A stretch of 64,000 bases of DNA, taken from the NCBI RefSeq assembly GCF_000422805.1, contig NZ_KE383924.1, forward strand, positions 121,493-185,492, written 5' to 3'. This document shows positions 41,476 through 52,414 of the stretch, piece after piece. Numbering within the stretch: the first letter of the stretch is position 1; each line of letters starts with the position of its first letter. The stretch comes from Nocardioides halotolerans DSM 19273. GTDB taxonomy: Bacteria > Actinomycetota > Actinomycetes > Propionibacteriales > Nocardioidaceae. The notes under the pieces are model-generated. The model did no database searches and was not told the DNA's origin. It saw only the letters and a list, made by a program, of their open reading frames with translations. Made by a program: the position numbers and the translations under genes.

Positions 41476-42533
41476 GCGCCGTGCCCGAGATCGTGTCCTT
41501 CACCGCCCCCGGCGAGGTGGCGCTCGTGCCGTGCGAGGCGCAGCCGCTCGCACCCGGATCGGTGCGGATCCGCACCTGGTACTCCGGCATCTCGGCCGGG
41601 ACCGAGCTGACGGCGTACCGCGGGTCGAACCCCTACCTCACGAGCACGTGGGACGCCGAGCGACGGCTGTTCGTCGACGGCGCCCCGACCTTCGCCTACC
41701 CGGTCTCGGGCTGGGGCTACTCCGAGGTCGGCGAGGTGGTCGAGGCGGCCGAGGACGCGCCGGCCGACCTGGTCGGCGAGGTCGTGCACGGCATCTGGGG
41801 GCACCGCAGCGACGCGGTGGTGCCGGCGGCCGCCGTGCGCGAGCGGGTCTGGACCGGGCAGGACCCCGTCTCGGGCACGTTCGCGCGGGTCGGCTCCATC
41901 GCGCTCAACGCCGTGCTCGCCGGTGACGTGCGGCTGGGCGACCGCGTCGCGGTGTTCGGCCAGGGCGTGATCGGCCTGCTCGCCACCCGGCTCGCCGTCC
42001 TCGCCGGCGCCACGGTCGTGGCGGTCGACACGGTGCGCTCCCGGCTCGACGCGGCGCTGCGCTGCGGAGCCGCCGAGGTGGTCCGGGCCGACGCCGACGG
42101 CGGCGCCGGCGCCGTGGTGCGCGCGCGGTCGGGCGGCGGGGTCGACTCCGCGATCGAGCTCAGCGGCAGCGACCGTGCGCTGCACGAGGCGGTCCGGTCG
42201 GTCGTGGTCGACGGGACCGTCGTCGCCTCCGGCTTCTACCAGGGTGGCGCCGAGCACCTCCGGCTCGGCGAGGAGTTCCACCACAACCGGGTGCGGATCG
42301 TCGCCAGCCAGATCTCGGGCACGCCCGTCTCGCTCGGCCCACGCTGGGACCAGCCCCGGCTGGTGCGCACGTTCATGGACCAGGTGCGCACCGGTCGCGT
42401 CGACGTCCGGTCACTCGTCACCGACGTCGTCGAGGCCGCCGACGTGGCCGCGATCTTCGCGCGCCTCGACCGCGGCGACCCGGACGTCCTCCAGTCCGTG
42501 CTGCGCTTCGAGGCCGCACCCGAGCCGGCGTGA
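41472..42533 (+). CDS. Medium-chain dehydrogenase, YcjQ-like zinc-type alcohol dehydrogenase family
   Basis: The protein has 353 residues from the GTG at 41472 (overlapping GTGA); a GTG three codons later is possible. The cofactor-binding fold is clear (VAVFGQGVIGLLATRLAVLAG), as is an N-terminal GroES-like part (RTWYSGISAGTELTAYRG). The usual GHExxG catalytic zinc motif is not seen. Its layout and neighbours resemble E. coli YcjQ, which handles 3-keto-glycosides with the Gfo/Idh/MocA protein YcjS. Substrate inferred from context. Confidence 0.78.
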   Translation: MSAVPEIVSFTAPGEVALVPCEAQPLAPGSVRIRTWYSGISAGTELTAYRGSNPYLTSTWDAERRLFVDGAPTFAYPVSGWGYSEVGEVVEAAEDAPADLVGEVVHGIWGHRSDAVVPAAAVRERVWTGQDPVSGTFARVGSIALNAVLAGDVRLGDRVAVFGQGVIGLLATRLAVLAGATVVAVDTVRSRLDAALRCGAAEVVRADADGGAGAVVRARSGGGVDSAIELSGSDRALHEAVRSVVVDGTVVASGFYQGGAEHLRLGEEFHHNRVRIVASQISGTPVSLGPRWDQPRLVRTFMDQVRTGRVDVRSLVTDVVEAADVAAIFARLDRGDPDVLQSVLRFEAAPEPA

Positions 42534-43618
42534 TGCCGGACCTTCCGGACGCGCCGGACACCGCGCCGCGCTTCCCCGAGGACCCCGCCGCCCGGACCGG
42601 GGTGGCGATCCTCGGGTGCGGCAGCATCGCGCAGTCGGCCCACCTGCCGGCCTACGAGCAGTACGGCGTCGGTGTCGCCGGGGTGTGGAGCCGCAGCGCC
42701 GCGACGACGTCCGGCGTGCGCGAGCGCTTCCCGTTCGTGGGCCGCGTCTACGCGAGCGCCGAGGAGCTGCTCGCGGACCCCGAGGTGCGCTACGTCGACA
42801 TCGCGACCGGACCCGACGGCCGGCTGGCCTGGATCGAGGCCGCGGTCGAGGCGGGCAAGCACGTGCTCGCGCAGAAGCCCCTGACGCTCTCCGCGACCGA
42901 CCTCGCGGCCCTGCCGACCGTGCTGGCGCGGGCCGCCGAGCTCGGCGTGCGGGTGGCGGTGAACCACAACGGCCGGTGGGCGCCACCCTGGCGCGCCGCG
43001 ACCCTGCTCGTCCGCGAGGGCGCGATCGGCGCGGTCGTCGGCGTCACCCACCTCCACGACAAGCCGCTGCCGCCCCTGGCCGGCACGCCGTTCGACGAGG
43101 TCCCGCACATGCTGCTCACCGACTACCTCCTGCACTGGGTCGACATCACGCGGGGCTGGCTGGGCGACGGAGCGGCCGGACCAGTGGTGACGGTGCAAGC
43201 GGTCGACAGCCGGGTGCCGGGCCAGCCGGACCAGGCGCGCAACCCGTGGTCGGCCACCCTCACCATGGGGACCGCCTCCGGCGCGACCGCGACGGTCCGA
43301 ATCACGGGAAGTAACGTCGCCAGCGCGCCGGGCTGCCCGTTCTGGGTGCACGGGACCACCGGCACCCTGCGCGGGAGCGTCCTCCTCGACTCCGACCGGC
43401 TCGAGCTCGACGACGGCTCGGCGACCCGGCCGGTGCCGCTGACCGGGGCGTGGTTCGTCGACGGTTTCGCCGCGGCGATGGGCGAGCTCATGTGCGCTGT
43501 CGAGGAGGGGCGCGAACCGGAGAACTCCGCGGCCGACGCCGCCGAGTCCGTGCGCCTCGTGCTCGCGGCCCGCGCATCGGCGGAGCAGGGCGGGCTCCCC
43601 GTGCAGGTCGGCCGATGA
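42533..43618 (+). CDS. Gfo/Idh/MocA-family oxidoreductase, YcjS-like
   Basis: The protein has 361 residues from the ATG at 42533, whose A is the last base of the preceding stop; a GTG at 42530 is equally usable. It has an N-terminal Rossmann motif (VAILGCGSIAQSAHLPAYE), the catalytic Lys in GKHVLAQKPLTLSATD (the more usual EKP is QKP), and a conserved DYLLHWVDITRGWLG. It is likely an NAD(P)-linked dehydrogenase acting at a glycoside hydroxyl, paired with the previous dehydrogenase. The specific reaction is not proven. Confidence 0.85.
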   Translation: MPDLPDAPDTAPRFPEDPAARTGVAILGCGSIAQSAHLPAYEQYGVGVAGVWSRSAATTSGVRERFPFVGRVYASAEELLADPEVRYVDIATGPDGRLAWIEAAVEAGKHVLAQKPLTLSATDLAALPTVLARAAELGVRVAVNHNGRWAPPWRAATLLVREGAIGAVVGVTHLHDKPLPPLAGTPFDEVPHMLLTDYLLHWVDITRGWLGDGAAGPVVTVQAVDSRVPGQPDQARNPWSATLTMGTASGATATVRITGSNVASAPGCPFWVHGTTGTLRGSVLLDSDRLELDDGSATRPVPLTGAWFVDGFAAAMGELMCAVEEGREPENSAADAAESVRLVLAARASAEQGGLPVQVGR

Positions 43619-44919
43619 GCGAGGTCGTCGACGAGATCCCGGTCGATCCCGCCTCCGCGCGCGTCTACGCCGAGGGCTGGCAGAGCTGGAGCCCGGCGGC
43701 GTGGCACACCGCCGGCGCGACCGGTCCTGCGCCGACGGAGGAGTGGCAGCACCTGATGCGGTTCCGCCCCGGGACGCCGGTCGCGACCGACGGGCTGCAG
43801 GGCGAGGGCCTGCTGGTCGTCGACCCCGGTCGCGGCGAGCCCGTGCGTCTCTACGGCGCGACCGACCCGGTCCGGGTCCCCACGCTGCACGCGCGCCTGG
43901 TCGCCGACCACGTCGTGGTCGAGGCCGGTGGTCCGGTGCACACCACGACCGCCCCCGACGCGGAGACCGCCCTCGCGGCGTACGCCTCCGAGCTGGGCGG
44001 GAGGCCGACCGCACCACCCCGGGTCTGGTGCTCGTGGTACCGCTACTTCGAGCAGGTCACCGCGGCGGACGTCGTGGAGAACCTCCGCGACCTCGAGCGG
44101 CTCGACCTCCCCGTCGACGTGGTGCAGGTCGACGACGGCTGGAGCCCTGGCCTGGGCGAGGGGCTGGTGGAGTCCGACGGCTTCGGCTCCCTGGCCGGCC
44201 TGGTCGACACGATCCGCGGCAGCGGGCGGCGTGCTGGGCTCTGGCTGGCGCCGTTCCTCGTCGGCAGGGAGACGACCCTGGCTCGCGAGCACCCCGACTG
44301 GCTCACCGGCCCGGCGGGACGCAACTGGGGCCAGGAGCTGGCCGGCCTCGACCTGACGCACCCAGCGGTGAGGGAGCTGCTCGCCAGCCACCTGCACCGA
44401 CTGGTCGGCCACGGCATCGACTACCTCAAGCTCGACTTCCTCTACGCCGGCGCGCTGAGCGGCGAGGCGGCCTACCGCTCCGCGCTCGAGCTGGTCCGCG
44501 AGGCGGTCGGGCCCGACGTCTACCTCGTCGGCTGCGGCGCCCCGTTGCTGCCCAGCGTCGGGCTCGTCGACGCGATGCGGGTCTCCCCCGACACCTTCCA
44601 CGAAGGAGGCGAGGACGGCTCGACCGGGCTGCGCGGACTGATGCCGCTCGCCGCCCGGGCCTGGCAGCAGGGCCGGCTGTGGGTCAACGACCCCGACTGC
44701 GTCGTGGCCCGGCCGTCGTACTCCCAGCGCGAGCGGTGGGCCGGTGCCGCCCGCCGCTTCGGCGGGCTGCGCTCGTTCTCCGACCGCATCTGCGAGCTCG
44801 ACGAGTGGGGGCTGGCTGCGGTGCGCGACCTGCTGGCGGACGGCGGCCTCGCCGAGCCGCTCCCCCTCGCCGAGGTCAGGGCGGGGGCGGCGCTGGCCCA
44901 GGACGAGGCAGCGACGTGA
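43615..44919 (+). CDS. Glycoside hydrolase family 36-like enzyme, probable alpha-galactosidase
   Basis: This is a 434-residue protein with the GH36/GH-D clan pattern: EGWQSWSPAAW near the start, RVWCSWYRYF, VDVVQVDDGWSPG, the nucleophile Asp in IDYLKLDFLYAG, and the acid/base candidate in AMRVSPDTF. It is much shorter than typical ~700-residue GH36 enzymes, lacking most of the N-terminal beta-sandwich. It would release galactose or another sugar from an imported oligosaccharide inside the cell, as no signal peptide is present. It overlaps both neighbours by four bases. Confidence 0.82.
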   Translation: MSEVVDEIPVDPASARVYAEGWQSWSPAAWHTAGATGPAPTEEWQHLMRFRPGTPVATDGLQGEGLLVVDPGRGEPVRLYGATDPVRVPTLHARLVADHVVVEAGGPVHTTTAPDAETALAAYASELGGRPTAPPRVWCSWYRYFEQVTAADVVENLRDLERLDLPVDVVQVDDGWSPGLGEGLVESDGFGSLAGLVDTIRGSGRRAGLWLAPFLVGRETTLAREHPDWLTGPAGRNWGQELAGLDLTHPAVRELLASHLHRLVGHGIDYLKLDFLYAGALSGEAAYRSALELVREAVGPDVYLVGCGAPLLPSVGLVDAMRVSPDTFHEGGEDGSTGLRGLMPLAARAWQQGRLWVNDPDCVVARPSYSQRERWAGAARRFGGLRSFSDRICELDEWGLAAVRDLLADGGLAEPLPLAEVRAGAALAQDEAAT

Positions 44920-46604
44920 GCGCCGACGACCTGCGCGCCCGAGTCGACGCCCTGCTCCGCCCGCTCTACCCCGGGGAGCACGCCGGGCTCGCCGAGCGGC
45001 TGGTCGCGATGGCCGAGTCCTACCGGCGCCGGCTGGGTGGGCGGGAGGTCGAGAGGGCCACCGAGCGCACGACGTGCCTGATCACGTACGGCGACGGCAT
45101 CCGGCGGCGCGGCGAGACGCCGCTGCACACCCTGGCGGCGTTCCTGCGCGACCACGTCGGCGACGTCGTGAGCGACGTGCACCTGCTGCCCATGTTCCCG
45201 TGGACGTCCGACGACGGGTTCGCGGTCGTCGACCACCGCGCGGTCAACCCGTCCCTCGGCACCTGGGCGGACGTCGAGGACCTCGCCCGCGACCACGCGG
45301 TGATGTTCGACTTCGTGGCCAACCACACCTCGAGCGCCAGCACGTGGTTCCTCGGCTGGCTCGCCGGCGACCCGGCGTACGCCGGCTTCTACGTCGAGCG
45401 CGACCCGAACTTCGACGACTCGCGCGTCGTCCGGCCGCGGACCACACCTCTGTTCCACGCCTATCCCCGCACCGACGGCTCGAAGGCCTGGGCGTGGACG
45501 ACGTTCGGCGAGGACCAGGTCGACGTCGACGCCCGCCGGCCGGAGGTCCTCGCGGAGCTCACCGACGTGCTGCTCGGCTACCTGGCGCACGGCGCCTCGG
45601 CGGTGCGGCTCGACGCGATCGGGTTCCTGTGGAAGGAGTCGGGCACCACCTGCCTGCATCTGCCGCAGACCCACGCCGTGATCAAGGTCTGGCGGACCCT
45701 CGTCGACCACGTCGCGCCGGGCGCCCGGCTGCTGACCGAGACGAACGTGCCGCACGCGGAGAACATCGCCTACTTCGGCGACGGCCGAGACGAGGCCAAC
45801 CTCGTCTACCAGTTCGCGCTGCCGCCGCTGGTGCTGCACTCCTTCGTCGCGGGGTCGACCGCTCGCCTCAGCGCGTGGGCCGAGGGCGTGGGACCGGTGA
45901 GCGAGACGGCCACGTGGTTCAACTTCCTCGCCAGCCACGACGGCATCGGGCTGCGCGCAACCGAGGGCATCCTCGACGACACCGAGAGGGAGGCCCTGGT
46001 GGAGCGCACCCGTGCCCACGGGGGCCGGGTCTCGTGGGCGAGCCGGGGCGACGGCTCCCGCACCGTCTACGAGCTCAACCTCAGCTACCTCGACGCCCTC
46101 TGCACGGTGGCCGAGGCGCGCGACCACGAGGTGGTCGCCGCGAAGGCGCTGGCCGCGCACAGCATCCTGCTGAGCTTCCTCGGCATCCCGGCCATCTACT
46201 ACCACTCGCTCGTCGGCTCGCCACCGGACCTCGAGGGCATGGTGACCAGCCGCATCAACCGGCGGATCAACCGCGCGGTGCTCGACGCCGACCGGCTCGC
46301 GACCGAGCTGCGCGACGACCCGCGTCGGCGGGCGGTCTTCGACGGGCTGCGCCACCTCCTCGACGTACGCCGGCAGCACGCGGCGTTCGACCCCTTCGGC
46401 AGCCAGCGCGTCGAGCGGCTCGACGACCGGGTGTTCGCCCTGGTGCGCGGCGAGGGCACCGACGACGAGCTGCGGTGCGTCACCAACGTCACGGGCGAGT
46501 CCGTGTCGCTGCCCGGGGTGCGCGGGACCGACGTGCTCACCGGCACCCGGGCCGACCCGCTGGTGCTCGGCCCGTGGGCGACCGCGTGGCTACGTCCCGA
46601 CTGA
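44916..46604 (+). CDS. GH13 subfamily 18 glycoside phosphorylase (sucrose/glucosylglycerate phosphorylase-like)
   Basis: The protein has 562 residues from the GTG at 44916. Sucrose-phosphorylase-type motifs are present: the nucleophile Asp in AVRLDAIGFLWKESG, the acid/base Glu in LLTETNVPHAENIAY, and the third Asp in LASHDGIGLR, with MFDFVANHTS early on. Subfamily members use phosphate to split sucrose, sucrose 6'-phosphate or glucosylglycerate, yielding glucose 1-phosphate. With the YcjQ/YcjS-like genes nearby, a YcjM-like glucosylglycerate phosphorylase is plausible, but sucrose cannot be excluded. Last gene of the operon. Confidence 0.88.
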   Translation: MSADDLRARVDALLRPLYPGEHAGLAERLVAMAESYRRRLGGREVERATERTTCLITYGDGIRRRGETPLHTLAAFLRDHVGDVVSDVHLLPMFPWTSDDGFAVVDHRAVNPSLGTWADVEDLARDHAVMFDFVANHTSSASTWFLGWLAGDPAYAGFYVERDPNFDDSRVVRPRTTPLFHAYPRTDGSKAWAWTTFGEDQVDVDARRPEVLAELTDVLLGYLAHGASAVRLDAIGFLWKESGTTCLHLPQTHAVIKVWRTLVDHVAPGARLLTETNVPHAENIAYFGDGRDEANLVYQFALPPLVLHSFVAGSTARLSAWAEGVGPVSETATWFNFLASHDGIGLRATEGILDDTEREALVERTRAHGGRVSWASRGDGSRTVYELNLSYLDALCTVAEARDHEVVAAKALAAHSILLSFLGIPAIYYHSLVGSPPDLEGMVTSRINRRINRAVLDADRLATELRDDPRRRAVFDGLRHLLDVRRQHAAFDPFGSQRVERLDDRVFALVRGEGTDDELRCVTNVTGESVSLPGVRGTDVLTGTRADPLVLGPWATAWLRPD

Positions 46605-46622
46605 GTCGGGTACCCGCCAGCG

Positions 46623-47891
46623 GTGACCGCCGACCTCGTCTACCTCGTGGCCGGCGCGAGCCTGCTCCTCGCCGTCGTCCTGCCCGACCTGCTGCACCGG
46701 TGGGCGATCTCGGCCCCCATGGTGCTGGTCGGCGTGGGGATGCTCATCGGCCTCACGCCCCTGCCCGACGGCCTGCCGATCGACCCGCAGGACAACCGGG
46801 CCGCGATCGAGCACGTGACCGAGCTCGTCGTCATCGTGGCACTGATGGGCGTCGGCCTGGCCATCGACCGGCCGCTGCGACCCCGTGACCGCGCGAGCTG
46901 GGCGCGCTGGGGCGTCACCTGGCGGCTGCTGGCGATCGGCATGCCGCTGACGATCGGCGCGGTGGCGCTGCTCGGCTGGCTGGCGGGCCTGGCCCCGGCC
47001 GCGGCGCTGCTGCTCGGCGCCGCGCTCGCGCCGACCGACCCGGTGCTCGCCTCCGACGTGCAGGTCGCGGGTCCGCAGACCGGCGACCACGAGGTCGACG
47101 AGGACGACGAGGTGCGCTTCTCGCTCACGTCAGAGGCCGGGCTCAACGACGGGCTGGCGTTCCCGTTCGTCTACCTCGCGATCCTGGTCGCCACCGAGGG
47201 GTCGGTGTGGCACTGGGGCTTCGAGTGGGTCGGGTGGTACCTCCTCGGCAAGGTCCTCGTCGGCGTGGTCGCGGGCCTCGTGGTGGGCCGGGCGCTGGCC
47301 GCGCTGGCCTTCCGGTCCCGCAGCGAGGCGCTGCGGGTCGCCGAGCGCGGTGAGTCGCTGATGTCGCTCGCTGCCCTCGTCGCGGCGTACGGCGTCGCGG
47401 AGGTGGTGCACGGCTACGGCTTCCTCGCGGTGTTCGTGTGCGCGATGACCTTCCGCTCCGCCGAGCGCTCGCACGACTACCACGCGGCCATGCACGAGGT
47501 GGTCGAGCGGCTGGAGCGGCTGCTCACGCTGTTCGTGCTGCTGGTGCTCGGCATCGCGCTGACCCGCGGGCTGCTCAGCGCGCTCGAGTGGTGGGGCGTC
47601 GCGATCGGGCTCGGGCTGATCGCCGTCATCCGCCCGCTGGCGGGCTGGGTCTCGATGTCACTGCGCCGTCCGGGTGACGAGCCGTGCCTCGAGCGGGGCG
47701 AGCGCTGGGCGGTGGCCTTCTTCGGCGTCCGCGGCGTCGGCTCGATCTACTACCTGGCCTACGCCGGCAAGGAGGACTCCGTGCTGGCGGCCGACCCGCT
47801 CTGGTCGACGGTCGCCTTCACGATCGTCGCGTCGGTGCTCGTGCACGGCATCTTGTCGACGCCGGTCATGCGCCGGCTCAACGAGACCTGA
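46623..47891 (+). CDS. Cation/proton antiporter, CPA1 NhaP-like
   Basis: This is a 422-residue membrane protein with about 12 hydrophobic segments. CPA1 motifs are present: LAPTDPVLASDVQ, the transport Asn-Asp in LTSEAGLNDGLAFPFV, and FFGVRGVGSIYYLAY. It exchanges Na+ or K+ for protons. The GTG is 19 bases after the phosphorylase stop but lacks a strong ribosome site. It may be read through from the sugar operon, though its role looks unrelated. The stop is one base away from the stop of convergent topA. Confidence 0.9.
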   Translation: MTADLVYLVAGASLLLAVVLPDLLHRWAISAPMVLVGVGMLIGLTPLPDGLPIDPQDNRAAIEHVTELVVIVALMGVGLAIDRPLRPRDRASWARWGVTWRLLAIGMPLTIGAVALLGWLAGLAPAAALLLGAALAPTDPVLASDVQVAGPQTGDHEVDEDDEVRFSLTSEAGLNDGLAFPFVYLAILVATEGSVWHWGFEWVGWYLLGKVLVGVVAGLVVGRALAALAFRSRSEALRVAERGESLMSLAALVAAYGVAEVVHGYGFLAVFVCAMTFRSAERSHDYHAAMHEVVERLERLLTLFVLLVLGIALTRGLLSALEWWGVAIGLGLIAVIRPLAGWVSMSLRRPGDEPCLERGERWAVAFFGVRGVGSIYYLAYAGKEDSVLAADPLWSTVAFTIVASVLVHGILSTPVMRRLNET

Positions 47892-47892
47892 C

Positions 47893-50568
<2,676 letters not shown>

Positions 50569-50768
50569 TGACTGCTCTACCTGTTCTCTCCCGCGCTCCT
50601 TGCGCGCCGCAACCCCACCGGTGGAGGGGGGTCACGGCTGGTCACGGTAGCGCGTGCTCCCCACATCTCATTCCCGGGACCCGTTCGCGGCGGCGTCCTG
50701 TGAAGGACCACCGCCGCCCTGTGGATGGCCGCCGACGCCCGTTCGCGACCCGTGGCACCGTGGCGGGC
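50569..50768. other. topA upstream region, no gene seen
   Basis: These 200 bases lie between the topA start and the next candidate reading frame. They should hold the leftward topA promoter and leader. I could not single out a convincing -35/-10 pair. The longer frames that cross it are low-complexity shadows. Confidence 0.4.
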
Positions 50769-50873
50769 ATGCGCTACTACGACGAGCAGACCGACCGCTA
50801 CTGGCCGGTCGAGGAGCCGCTCGCGCGCCTGGACGACGCCGGCATCCACCAGCAATTGAGAGACACGGCCTAG
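50769..50873 (+). CDS. Candidate 34-residue small protein
   Basis: The ATG at 50769 opens a 34-codon frame beginning MRYYDEQTDRYWPVEEPLAR, rich in aromatic and acidic residues rather than in Arg/Pro/Ala, as chance frames here are. It ends overlapping the stop of the convergent methyltransferase gene by four bases. There is no strong ribosome site; a GGGC stretch precedes. No family is recognised. It may be a real microprotein or the remnant of a larger gene. Confidence 0.35.
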   Translation: MRYYDEQTDRYWPVEEPLARLDDAGIHQQLRDTA

Positions 50874-52342
50874 ACGAGGAACCCCTCGCCGACCAGCTCC
50901 CTGACGACCGGGAGGTAGGTCGTGCGGGTCTCGGCCGGGTCGTGCTCGAGGAGCTGGGCAACCGCGTCGAGGATCTGCCCGACCGCGAGCTCGCCGTCGC
51001 ACGCGCCGACCAGCGCCGCCACCACGGTGTCGGCCCGGCGGGCGCGCCGGAAGCCGCGCTGCTGGCGGAGCACGATCGTCTCGGGATCCTCGGCCCCGGC
51101 AGGCCCGACCGTCTCCTGGCGCACGTCCTCGCGTCGGGAGAGCCTCGACTGTGAGGTGATCTCCGACGAGACGGCGGTGGCCCACTCCGCGATGGCGGGC
51201 GCGATCGGCTGCTCCACGTCGTACGGCCAGTCCCAGAGGTCGTGCCGGCCGGAGCCGCCGTTGCGCACGTTGACCCAGCCGAAGCCGATCGCCTCGACGC
51301 CCTGCTCGTCCAGCCACGAGAGCCAGGTGTCGTAGCGGCGCCGGTACTCCCCCGGGTCGCCGCCCGTCGCCGGGTGGTGGCCGGAGTCCTTGAGCCAGAG
51401 CTCGACGTACGCCGCCGGGTCGACCACCTCGCGCTGCACGACCAGCGCGTCGACCTCCGGGCCGAGCCACTGCGCGAGGCGCTCGTCCCACGGTCGGCCG
51501 CGCTCGACCACCCAGTTCGCGAGCACCTGGCACCAGCCGCGCTCGGTGAGGTGGTCCGGCGCCGCCCGGACGATGTCCTCGACCACCTGGTCGCCAGGGA
51601 GCCCGGAGTCGCGGTAGACGAGCCGGTCGCCGGTGGCGGGCGAGATGACGAACGGCGGGTTGGTCGCGATCAGGTCGAAGCGCTCGCCTCGCACCGGCTC
51701 GAAGAACGACCCGTCGCGCACCTCGACCCTGTCGTCGACGCCGTTGAGCGCGGCGTTGAACCGCGCGATGTCGAGGGCCCGCCGGTTGACGTCGGTCGCC
51801 ACGACGCGGTCGCTGTGGGCGGCGAGGTGCAGCGTCTGCACCCCGCACCCGGTGCCGAGGTCGAGGCTGCTCGAGACCGGTGCGCGCAGCGTCAGCTGGG
51901 CCAGCGAGGTCGAGGCCGGGCTGATGCCGAGCACGTGGTCGGCGCCCACGTCCTGCGGGAGACCGTCAAGCCCGGGCGTGAGGTCGCTGACCACCCAGAG
52001 GGTGCTGTCGTCGGCGGCGTAGGGCCGCACGTCGAGCCGCGCGGAGACCTCGCCGACCGACCTCTCGAGCACGCCCTGGGCCGCGAGCCGGTCGACCAGC
52101 CCGGGGAGCGCCGCCTCCGCGGCTGCTACCGCCACCGTCGTCTGCAGGAGGAACAGCCTGGTCAGCGTCGCGAGCGGAGACGGGTCGCTCGCCGTGCGCC
52201 GCAGCGCCGGCGTCGTCTCGTTGCGGAGCAGCGCCGCGTCGGCCACCGGCCCCACCAGGTCGCGGACCGCGTCGACGGTGAAGTCGGCGGCGGCCAGCGC
52301 CTCGCGCAGCCGGGCCGGCAGGTCGGTCGACGTCTGGGGCAC
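50870..52342 (-). CDS. Class I SAM-dependent methyltransferase (HemK/RsmC-like, N6 or glutamine N5 type)
   Basis: This is a 490-residue protein. An N-terminal helical domain of about 150 residues (RLREALAAADFTVDAVRDLV) precedes the methyltransferase core with SLDLGTGCGVQTLHLA for SAM binding and the target-amine motif LIATNPPFV. The NPPF motif marks N6-adenine or glutamine-N5 methylation. A C-terminal extension of ~150 residues follows. This long architecture is common in actinobacteria beside topA-region genes. The target (rRNA, DNA or protein) is unknown. Confidence 0.87.
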   Translation of the reverse strand: MPQTSTDLPARLREALAAADFTVDAVRDLVGPVADAALLRNETTPALRRTASDPSPLATLTRLFLLQTTVAVAAAEAALPGLVDRLAAQGVLERSVGEVSARLDVRPYAADDSTLWVVSDLTPGLDGLPQDVGADHVLGISPASTSLAQLTLRAPVSSSLDLGTGCGVQTLHLAAHSDRVVATDVNRRALDIARFNAALNGVDDRVEVRDGSFFEPVRGERFDLIATNPPFVISPATGDRLVYRDSGLPGDQVVEDIVRAAPDHLTERGWCQVLANWVVERGRPWDERLAQWLGPEVDALVVQREVVDPAAYVELWLKDSGHHPATGGDPGEYRRRYDTWLSWLDEQGVEAIGFGWVNVRNGGSGRHDLWDWPYDVEQPIAPAIAEWATAVSSEITSQSRLSRREDVRQETVGPAGAEDPETIVLRQQRGFRRARRADTVVAALVGACDGELAVGQILDAVAQLLEHDPAETRTTYLPVVRELVGEGFLV

Positions 52343-52356
52343 CCGGCCAGTAAAGC

Positions 52357-52391
52357 CGTCGACCCGGCGCGAACTTCGCGCCGGGTCGACG
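52357..52391. terminator. Long perfect hairpin between hppA and the methyltransferase gene
   Basis: A 17-base arm beginning CGTCGACCCGGC (52357-52373) is the exact reverse complement of 52375-52391, with a single central C. Folding leaves a five-base AACTT loop and about fifteen pairs. It lies 23 bases after the hppA stop and 14 bases before the methyltransferase start, both leftward. It probably terminates hppA transcripts; the short distance to the next start means it could also affect that gene. Confidence 0.75.
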
Positions 52392-52414
52392 GGGTGGTGC
52401 TGGGTGGTGCTGGG

